NCBI GenBank assembly: GCA_007125455.1
Contig: SLDE01000242.1
Location: forward strand, 1 to 12,864
Direction of reading: 5' to 3'
From: Ectothiorhodospiraceae bacterium
GTDB taxonomy: Bacteria; Pseudomonadota; Gammaproteobacteria; Thiohalomonadales; Thiohalomonadaceae
Length of the DNA: 12,864 bases
The notes under the pieces are model-generated. The model was not told where the DNA came from. It made no database searches and saw nothing but the letters and a program-made list of their open reading frames with translations. Each line of letters opens with the position of its first letter. Position 1 is the first letter of the stretch. Below, one piece after another: positions 8,139-12,864 of the stretch. The position numbers were made by a program, and so were the translations under genes.

Positions 8139-9052
8139 TAACTCTCTCCCCATTGCGCCATGCACTGTTGATACCACTGGCGATCCTCGCGGATCGCCCC
8201 TTGCACCTCACACTGCGCCGAGGCGAAGGCCAAGGCACGTTGCAACATCAGCCGTTGCGGCCAGCCGCGCATCAAGCCGAGAATGGTCACGGCGGTGAAG
8301 GCATCCCCGGCCCCGACCGTGTCCACCATCCCACTCACCGGCACCGGCTCACCGGCCTGACAACCCCGCTCACTCAGCAGCAGCGCCCCCTCGGCCCCCA
8401 TGGTCAACACCAATAACTCCATGCCAAAGCCCTGGCGCATCCGCTCGGCGGCCTCAGTCGGCGCGCCGGCAAAACCCAACTGCGCCAGCTCGTCCTCGTT
8501 GAGTTTGGCCCAGCGCACGCCACTGAGCATGCGCAAGACCTCGTCACGCTGCCACCAGGGTGTACGCAAATTGACATCGATAAAGTGGGCGATCCCCCGT
8601 GCGCGCAGGGCGGCTACGGTGGCCCGCGAGGCCGGGGCACGCTCAATCAGGCTGCCGGAATAGCATAGCGCTGCCTCATGTATCCCGGGGTGGGACAGGG
8701 TGGTGTCGGCGTCGATGTAGTCATAGGCCTGATCGGCCAGGATGGAAAAGCTGTGCTGCTTGTCCTGCATGGTGATCTCGACCATGCCGGTGGGGTGGAG
8801 GGGGTCGTATTGCAGGCCGCTACGATCCATGCCCCAGCGTGTCATGGCCTCGCTGATCTGCTCCCCCCGCGGGTCTTCGCCGATACGACTGATAAACAGG
8901 GGCCTAAGGCCGAAGGCCTGCAGGTGCCAAGCGACATTAAACGGTGCGCCACCCAGTACCTCTCGACCGTCATCAAAACAATCGAACAGTACCTCGCCAA
9001 TGATCAGGGGTCTGCCTGCCAGCCGTGTTGTCTTGCTATCCATATCATCCAT
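8138..9052 (-). CDS. Fructokinase, PfkB family carbohydrate kinase
   Basis: Predicted to phosphorylate fructose with ATP to fructose-6-phosphate. The 304-residue product has the PfkB/ribokinase features: GEVLFDCF near the N-terminus, LGGAPFNVAWHLQAFG, the substrate-side segment SRIGEDPRG, DVNLRTPWW, KLNEDEL, and the ATP/anion-hole motif DTVGAGDAF with catalytic-base Asp250. In operons with sucrose synthase and SPS such kinases recycle the fructose released by sucrose cleavage back to the substrate of SPS; the fructose specificity is inferred from that context and from the GEVLFD/LGGAPFNV subgroup. It is the first gene of the minus-strand operon and shares one base with sps. The start is uncertain: ATG 9052 has AAGG only two bases upstream, while ATG 9043 (fourth codon) has it 11 bases upstream; both fall before the conserved region. 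Confidence 0.92.
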   Translation of the reverse strand: MDDMDSKTTRLAGRPLIIGEVLFDCFDDGREVLGGAPFNVAWHLQAFGLRPLFISRIGEDPRGEQISEAMTRWGMDRSGLQYDPLHPTGMVEITMQDKQHSFSILADQAYDYIDADTTLSHPGIHEAALCYSGSLIERAPASRATVAALRARGIAHFIDVNLRTPWWQRDEVLRMLSGVRWAKLNEDELAQLGFAGAPTEAAERMRQGFGMELLVLTMGAEGALLLSERGCQAGEPVPVSGMVDTVGAGDAFTAVTILGLMRGWPQRLMLQRALAFASAQCEVQGAIREDRQWYQQCMAQWGES

Positions 9053-9211
9053 AACCTTCAGTGTAGCACTACCTCCCCGTTGCGGCTCACGCCGACCAAG
9101 CCATTTATAAGGTGCCGCTACCCGAGTTTATGCAACCTTCGCGCTAGCTCTTGCAGTGCCCCCCCCTTGGTGCTTCAATGCAAAGGATACCCTTAGTGGA
9201 GTGGTGGCATT
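9053..9211. promoter_or_regulatory. Divergent intergenic region with promoters for the sucrose operon and the chemoreceptor
   Basis: This 159-bp spacer must carry the promoters of both transcription units. On the minus strand a TTATAAAT at about 9104-9111 resembles a -10 element some 50 bases upstream of the fructokinase start. The nearest -35-like TTGCAT is about 20 bases further up, so the match is weak. On the plus strand TTGCGG and TTTATA are 18 bases apart, also weak. I see no sigma-28 promoter for the chemoreceptor. A run of eight C residues occupies 9159-9166. Confidence 0.3.
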
Positions 9212-10828
9212 ATGCTCAGGTTCAATGATCTGCCTATCTGGGTGCGCCTGATCGGTGCCACCTGGCTTATCCTGGTAATCGCCTGGACCGGTACCATCGC
9301 CTGGACCGTCCATGCCCAGCGCAGCGGTGCCCAGGCCCAGGCAGCCACCTTCGCCGAGAGCGTCCACGAGATGGCGATGGCCGGGCTGACCACCATGATG
9401 ATCACGGGCACCATGGGGCAGAGCAATGAGTTTCTCGAACAGGTGCGCGAACTGAGCAACGTCAACGACCTGCGCGTGCTGCGAGCGGCGGCGGTGAGCG
9501 ACATCTTCGGCCAGGGGCCAGAGGATCGTCGCGCGCGCGATGCCATCGAACTGCAGGTACTGGAAAGCGGCGAGCCCCACCTGAGCATCTCCGAGGACGG
9601 CAGCTATCTGCGCGCGGTGTTGCCGGTGCGCAACCAAAAGGACTACCTGGGCAAGAACTGCATGCTCTGCCACGCCACCGCTGCTGAGAACACCGTACTG
9701 GGTGCCAGCGCGATGCGCATCGACCTGAGCGAGGTAAATGCCTACTCCACCCATTTCGGTCTCCAGCTGTTTGGCGTGGCGATCCTGGTCAGCATCCCGA
9801 CGCTGCTATTCATCTACCTCTTCGTACGCCGCTTTGTTACCCGCCCGCTCACCCACATGACCCACGGTCTGCGCGATCTGGCCGAGGGCGAGGCGGATCT
9901 GACCCGCCGTCTGGACAACCACAACAAGGATGAGATCGGCCAGGCGGTGCAGGCCTTTAACATGATGATGACCAAGCTGGCGGAGCTGATCGGCAGGATC
10001 CGTGACAACACCGACTCGGTCAGCGGGGCGGTAGAAGGCCTCGCCGATGTCACCCAGCAAACCAGTGAGGGCGTGGCGCGTCAGCACGAAGAGATCGAGC
10101 AGTTGAACACCGCGCTGAGTGAACTGGCCGACAGTGCGCGGGAAGTGGCGCACAGCGCCCAGCAGGCGGCCGAGAATACCGACAGCGCGTTGGAAGCCGC
10201 CAGCCATGGTGATGGGATCGTGCAACAGACGGTGCAGGGGATCGACAGCCTGGCCAACGAGGTTGAGGCCACCGCGCAGAGCATCGGTCGGCTGGAAGCC
10301 GACAGCCAGGCCATCGGTGGGATCCTGGATACTATCCGCAATATCGCCGAACAGACCAATCTGCTGGCCCTCAATGCCGCCATCGAAGCGGCCCGTGCCG
10401 GTGAATCCGGGCGGGGTTTCGCCGTGGTCGCCGATGAGGTGCGCTCCCTCGCTGGGCGCAGCCAACAGGCCACCGGCGAGATCCAGGCGTTGATCGAGCG
10501 TTTGCAGCAATCCACCCAGCAAGCCTTAAAGGCGATGCAGCAAAGCCGCGACCATGCCCACGAGCAGCGCGATCAGGCTGGCAGGGCAGGCGAGGCGTTA
10601 CAGCATATCCAACAGGCCGTCAGCCAGATCGAGCAAGTGGCCACCCAGATCGCCAGCGCCGCCGAACAACAGAGCGCGGTGGCGGGCAATATCAGCAACA
10701 ATGTGGCCAACCTGCGTAGCGAGGCGGTACATAATGCCGATGCCAGCCGGGCAGGCAGCGAGTCAGGGCAGGCACTGGATAAACTGGCGAGCGAACTACA
10801 GCAGTTGGTATCCCGCTTCCGGGTATAG
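9212..10828 (+). CDS. Methyl-accepting chemotaxis protein with a periplasmic heme-c (CxxCH) sensor domain
   Basis: A membrane chemoreceptor of 538 residues. It has a first transmembrane helix at about 10-32, a periplasmic sensor region to about 182, a second helix at about 183-205, a HAMP linker (about 206-258, with RPLTHMTHGLRDLAEGEADL), and a cytoplasmic coiled-coil signalling domain. The signalling domain has the conserved tip EQTNLLALNAAIEAARAGE followed by RGFAVVADEVRSLA. It ends LVSRFRV with no CheR/CheB-tethering pentapeptide. The sensor region contains NCMLCHA, a CxxCH motif (Cys150, Cys153, His154) on the periplasmic side, where cytochrome c maturation could attach heme. Heme-c MCP sensors are known, for example in Geobacter (GSU0582 and GSU0935), and are thought to sense redox state or small ligands. 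The ligand here is unknown. The ATG at 9212 has GGTGG four bases and GGAG ten bases upstream. The gene is divergent from the sucrose operon. Confidence 0.93.
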   Translation: MLRFNDLPIWVRLIGATWLILVIAWTGTIAWTVHAQRSGAQAQAATFAESVHEMAMAGLTTMMITGTMGQSNEFLEQVRELSNVNDLRVLRAAAVSDIFGQGPEDRRARDAIELQVLESGEPHLSISEDGSYLRAVLPVRNQKDYLGKNCMLCHATAAENTVLGASAMRIDLSEVNAYSTHFGLQLFGVAILVSIPTLLFIYLFVRRFVTRPLTHMTHGLRDLAEGEADLTRRLDNHNKDEIGQAVQAFNMMMTKLAELIGRIRDNTDSVSGAVEGLADVTQQTSEGVARQHEEIEQLNTALSELADSAREVAHSAQQAAENTDSALEAASHGDGIVQQTVQGIDSLANEVEATAQSIGRLEADSQAIGGILDTIRNIAEQTNLLALNAAIEAARAGESGRGFAVVADEVRSLAGRSQQATGEIQALIERLQQSTQQALKAMQQSRDHAHEQRDQAGRAGEALQHIQQAVSQIEQVATQIASAAEQQSAVAGNISNNVANLRSEAVHNADASRAGSESGQALDKLASELQQLVSRFRV

Positions 10829-10966
10829 CGGCAAGGCGAACAACACAACCAGTACACAAAGCACCAGCAAGCCCAGCACCCAGGGCCAGCGTCGGCGCCG
10901 TGGGGAGGCGGAGAACAGCCGCCGCTTGCCCCAGCGCCGTTCGATCTTGATGAGATCCTCGTTCAC
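10796..10966 (-). CDS. Predicted small basic single-pass membrane protein, 56 aa
   Basis: From a GTG at 10966 an ORF of 56 codons runs to TAG at 10798-10796, overlapping the chemoreceptor 3' end by 33 bases in antisense. The product begins with a charged segment (VNEDLIKIERRWGKRR), then SPRRRRWPW, then one hydrophobic stretch VLGLLVLCVLVVLFALPLY (about 30-48), and a short polar tail. Positive residues before the helix predict the N-terminus in the cytoplasm. Codons outside the overlap are rich in G or C at the third position, like the neighbouring genes. A weak CGGAA lies about five bases before the GTG, with no upstream ATG in frame. I do not recognise a family. It may be real or a chance ORF in high-GC DNA; the coherent basic-then-hydrophobic layout favours a real gene. 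Confidence 0.5.
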   Translation of the reverse strand: MNEDLIKIERRWGKRRLFSASPRRRRWPWVLGLLVLCVLVVLFALPLYPEAGYQLL

Positions 10967-11208
10967 GTATTTCCGTAATGTTTTCAGGACATTTTACAAG
11001 GTTGCAACATTCTGCCCCCCTCTTGCAAGCGATCTCTCTCACAGTTCGCTCATCACGCACCATCTTCTGGGGTCGGCATGTCCACTTAACACTTCCCTGG
11101 TGCTCCCCCCAGACAAGTGCAACGCCATAGCCCTGCCCTATGATGGGGATTAAAGCGATATACCCACGCTACAACCGCCACGAAAAACGCCACTTAACTC
11201 CCCTGACA

Positions 11209-11222
11209 TTGATCTAGATCAT
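11209..11222 (+). promoter_or_regulatory. FNR/ANR-type anaerobic regulator box upstream of the peroxidase gene
   Basis: TTGATCTAGATCAT matches the consensus TTGAT-N4-ATCAA at nine of the ten defined positions and is centred near 11215.5. A TAAGCT at 11246-11251 could be the -10 element of a class II promoter with the box near -41.5, putting the transcript start near 11257 and leaving a leader of about 44 bases. Di-heme cytochrome c peroxidase genes are known targets of FNR/ANR in several proteobacteria, which supports the assignment. Confidence 0.75.
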
Positions 11223-11288
11223 TTGTTACGAGACCAACCGCTGCCTAAGCTGAGACTGAACAGCTGATGACTCCACCAACAAACCATG

Positions 11289-11292
11289 AGGA
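11289..11292 (+). promoter_or_regulatory. Ribosome binding site deciding the peroxidase start
   Basis: AGGA (within GAGGA) lies eight bases before the ATG at 11301. An in-frame ATG at 11286 overlaps this site and has no Shine-Dalgarno of its own, so 11301 is the better start; it also gives a cleaner signal peptide. Confidence 0.75.
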
Positions 11293-11300
11293 TCCACCCC

Positions 11301-12314
11301 ATGCATAATAAACAGACCCCACCCAAGCTGCGCTCACTCAGCTCCGGCATTATCGCCGCAGCGGCAGTTGCGCTGGGCATTGGCGCAAGCAGCAGCGTCG
11401 TTGCCGACGAGTTTGCCCAATACCGCCAGTTCTTCCAACCGATCCCATCCCTCGCGCCGATCCCGGCCGACAACAGCATGACCGCCGAAAAGATCGAAGT
11501 AGGCAAGATGCTCTTCTTCGAGCCGCGCATCTCCGGCAGTGGGGTGATCAGCTGTGCCACCTGCCATAACCCGGCCCTGGGCTATACCGACCGCATCCCG
11601 CGCGCCACTGGGCATGATGGTCAGGTAGGTGATCGCAATACCCCGACCGTGCTCAACTCCGGCCTGTTCGAATCCCAGTTCTGGGACGGTCGTGCAGATA
11701 CCCTGGAGGAGCAGGCCCTGGGGCCGATCGAGGCGGACATCGAGATGAACATGCCCATCGATCAAGCGGTCAATCGCCTCAAGGAATTCCCAATCTACCG
11801 GGAGAAATTCGCGGCGGCCTTTGGCGACAAAGACCCCATCAACCCGGACAACATGGCCCAGGCCATGGCCGCCTTCCAGCGCACCCTGCTAACCCCCAAC
11901 TCCCCGCTTGATCGCTACCTGGCCGGGGATGACGGGGCGATGACCACCCAGCAGAAGCGCGGTATGAAGTCCTTTGTTGATCGTGGCTGTATCGCCTGCC
12001 ACAGCGGTCCGGCAATGACCGACAGTCGCTTCCATCGCATCCAGGTGCCAGGCTCCACGGATCTGGGCCGCTACTTGGTGACCGGCAACGAAAGCGACAA
12101 ACACGCCTTCAAGACCCCAACCCTGCGCAACGTGGCACTGACCTACCCCTACTTCAACAACGGTGGGGTCGATGAGCTGTCCGATGCGATCAAGATCATG
12201 GGCCGTGAGATGCTGCGCACCGAGCTGCCCAACCGCGAGGTCGCCGACATTGAGGCCTTCATGCACGCCCTGACCGGCGACATCCCGGAGTTTCCGGTAC
12301 CGTCGCTGCCCTAG
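11301..12314 (+). CDS. ccpA: Di-heme cytochrome c peroxidase, periplasmic (CcpA/MauG family)
   Basis: Reduces hydrogen peroxide to water in the periplasm with electrons from cytochrome c or a similar donor. The 337-residue precursor has a basic n-region (MHNKQTPPKLRS), a hydrophobic core (IIAAAAVALGIG) and a likely cleavage after SSVVA (residue 35). Two c-heme sites are present: CATCH (Cys85, Cys88, His89) for the peroxidatic heme and CIACH (Cys230, Cys233, His234) for the electron-transfer heme. Family landmarks follow: GDRNTPTVLNS, FWDGRADTLEEQALGPI with the conserved Trp, AFQRTLLTPNSPLDRYLAGD, KTPTLRNVALTYPYFNNGGV, and the C-terminal IEAFMHALTGD. Length and order fit bacterial CcpA rather than MauG, which works on amine dehydrogenase; no such substrate gene is nearby. 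The upstream FNR-type box suggests induction at low oxygen. A terminator follows the stop. Confidence 0.95.
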   Translation: MHNKQTPPKLRSLSSGIIAAAAVALGIGASSSVVADEFAQYRQFFQPIPSLAPIPADNSMTAEKIEVGKMLFFEPRISGSGVISCATCHNPALGYTDRIPRATGHDGQVGDRNTPTVLNSGLFESQFWDGRADTLEEQALGPIEADIEMNMPIDQAVNRLKEFPIYREKFAAAFGDKDPINPDNMAQAMAAFQRTLLTPNSPLDRYLAGDDGAMTTQQKRGMKSFVDRGCIACHSGPAMTDSRFHRIQVPGSTDLGRYLVTGNESDKHAFKTPTLRNVALTYPYFNNGGVDELSDAIKIMGREMLRTELPNREVADIEAFMHALTGDIPEFPVPSLP

Positions 12315-12335
12315 CCGCCCAGGCCAAGGGCCAAT

Positions 12336-12371
12336 AAAAAAGCGCGACCCTTGCGGGCCGCGCTTTTTTTT
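12336..12371. terminator. Bidirectional rho-independent terminator between ccpA and rpoH
   Basis: The stem is AGCGCG-A-CCC with GGG-C-CGCGCT around a TTGC loop (12341-12364). It has one internal mismatch and is flanked by an A run on the left and a run of eight T on the right. It can therefore stop transcription from both convergent genes. Confidence 0.92.
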
Positions 12372-12402
12372 GGGGTATTTGGGTAAGAGAGCAGCAGCTA
12401 AA

Positions 12403-12864
12403 TCAGGCCGTCAGCACGTTACGCAGCTTTTTCATGGCATTCTTTTCCAACTGGCGAATCCGCTCAGCGGAAACGTGGTACTTGTCTGCCAGCTCTTGCA
12501 GGGTGGACTTGTCCTCGCTCAACCAGCGCGCGGCCACGATGTCGCGACTGCGATCATCCAGATCACCGAGCGCCTCGTGCAACTGATTGTTGTTGTGCTC
12601 TTCCCAGTCCGCCTCTTCCACCTGGCTGGCTGGCTCAAAGCGCACATCCTGCAGGTAGCTGGCCGGGGTGACCTCGAAGTCGTCGTCATCGCCGCTGTCG
12701 GGGGCGCCGTCAAAGGCCATGTCGCGGCCGCTCAGGCGGGACTCCATCTCCAACACATCGGCACGGGTGACACCCAGATCCCGTGCCACAGCATCGACCT
12801 CTTCGTAGGTGAACCAACCCAGCCGCTTCTTGGAGCTACGCAGGTTGAAGAACAGCTTGCGCTG
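12403..12864 (-). CDS. rpoH: RNA polymerase sigma-32 factor RpoH, C-terminal part, cut by window edge
   Basis: The heat-shock sigma factor directs RNA polymerase to chaperone and protease promoters. The visible 153 residues enter at the right edge with QRKLFFNLR, the nine-residue RpoH box that distinguishes sigma-32 from other sigma-70 family members. Then come KKRLGWFTYEEVDAVARDLG and VLEMESRLSGRDMAFDGAPD of region 3. Region 4 has LDDRSRDIVAARWL and the promoter -35-binding helix-turn-helix LQELADKYHVSAERIRQLEK. The N-terminal half (regions 1.2 to 2.4) lies outside the window. The reading frame is open through the edge, so the GTG inside the window (12789) is not the true start. The stop is followed by the shared terminator. 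Confidence 0.97.
   Translation of the reverse strand, partial: QRKLFFNLRSSKKRLGWFTYEEVDAVARDLGVTRADVLEMESRLSGRDMAFDGAPDSGDDDDFEVTPASYLQDVRFEPASQVEEADWEEHNNNQLHEALGDLDDRSRDIVAARWLSEDKSTLQELADKYHVSAERIRQLEKNAMKKLRNVLTA

Larger units (their letters stand above)
10967..11300. other. Non-coding stretch between the small ORF and the cytochrome c peroxidase gene
   Basis: About 334 bases with no convincing gene. It contains TTGCAA twice (near 11002 and 11024) and a 7-base inverted repeat, TCTGGGG (11066-11072) with CCCCAGA (11107-11113), separated by 34 bases. It also holds the FNR-type box and the peroxidase leader. Open frames on either strand here lack good starts, ribosome sites or recognisable sequence. 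Confidence 0.6.

Noticed and set aside
6825..8141. 438-codon open frame antisense to the SPS-SPP gene (and similar long antisense frames at 761-1468, 4108-4737 and 5263-6030)
   Set aside because: They mirror genes with unmistakable family motifs, their translations show no recognisable domains, and long antisense frames are expected from codon bias in high-GC genes.
9159..9166. Run of eight C residues upstream of the chemoreceptor start, a possible phase-variation tract
   Set aside because: It is short, lies about 45 bases before the start rather than between clear -35 and -10 elements, and length variation cannot be seen in a single sequence.
9053..9211. Possible sigma-28 promoter (GCCGACCA resembling GCCGATAA) for the chemoreceptor
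   Set aside because: No TAAA box about 15 bases upstream, and the -10 match is poor.
11066..11113. TCTGGGG/CCCCAGA inverted repeat as an RNA element or operator
   Set aside because: Only seven base pairs with a 34-base loop; such a match is expected by chance and nothing else supports it.
10554..11153. 199-codon plus-strand frame spanning the chemoreceptor end and the following non-coding stretch
   Set aside because: Its first half is an out-of-frame reading of the chemoreceptor; no ribosome site or family resemblance, and the minus-strand small ORF has a more protein-like composition.

Overview
The window reads as a chromosomal stretch of a high-GC gammaproteobacterium. PrlC, SrkA and RpoH are all of gammaproteobacterial type. 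A bacterial sucrose synthase cluster, a heme-c chemoreceptor and a periplasmic di-heme peroxidase would suit a free-living respiratory organism that faces salt stress, such as a sulfur or ammonia oxidiser, a methylotroph or an ectothiorhodospira-like phototroph. The sequence alone does not fix the genus.

Layout from left to right. Positions 1-218 (minus) hold the N-terminal part of a DarT-type DNA ADP-ribosyltransferase toxin, cut by the window edge, behind a less GC-rich, gene-poor gap (219-370). Next comes oligopeptidase A, prlC (minus, 371-2413). A 9-bp-unit inverted repeat (2448-2583) fills the divergent gap before the stress kinase gene srkA (plus, 2610-3596). srkA converges, with a 4-bp gap, on a three-gene sucrose operon on the minus strand. 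Transcribed in order, this is fructokinase (9052-8138), a sucrose-phosphate synthase/phosphatase fusion (8138-5979) and sucrose synthase (5979-3601). Each junction shares a single base (TAGTG, then TGATG), so the three are probably translationally coupled.

Divergent from the operon is a methyl-accepting chemotaxis protein whose periplasmic domain carries a CxxCH heme-c motif (9212-10828). Its 3' end overlaps an antisense 56-codon ORF encoding a predicted small basic membrane protein (10796-10966). A mostly non-coding stretch follows. It carries a near-perfect FNR/ANR box (11209-11222), well placed to control a di-heme cytochrome c peroxidase (11301-12314). A strong bidirectional terminator separates that gene from the convergent 3' part of rpoH (minus, 12403 to the right edge).

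How the genes could work together: the sucrose genes can both make sucrose (SPS/SPP, from UDP-glucose and fructose-6-phosphate) and split it (SUS), with fructokinase returning fructose to the hexose-phosphate pool. This is the usual logic of a compatible-solute or storage cycle. The heme MCP and the peroxidase are both c-heme periplasmic proteins and suggest a response to oxygen, redox state or peroxide. I found no clear-cut new defence or mobile system. The less expected items are the DarT locus at the edge, the inverted-repeat element, the heme-c chemoreceptor and the unlisted small membrane protein.
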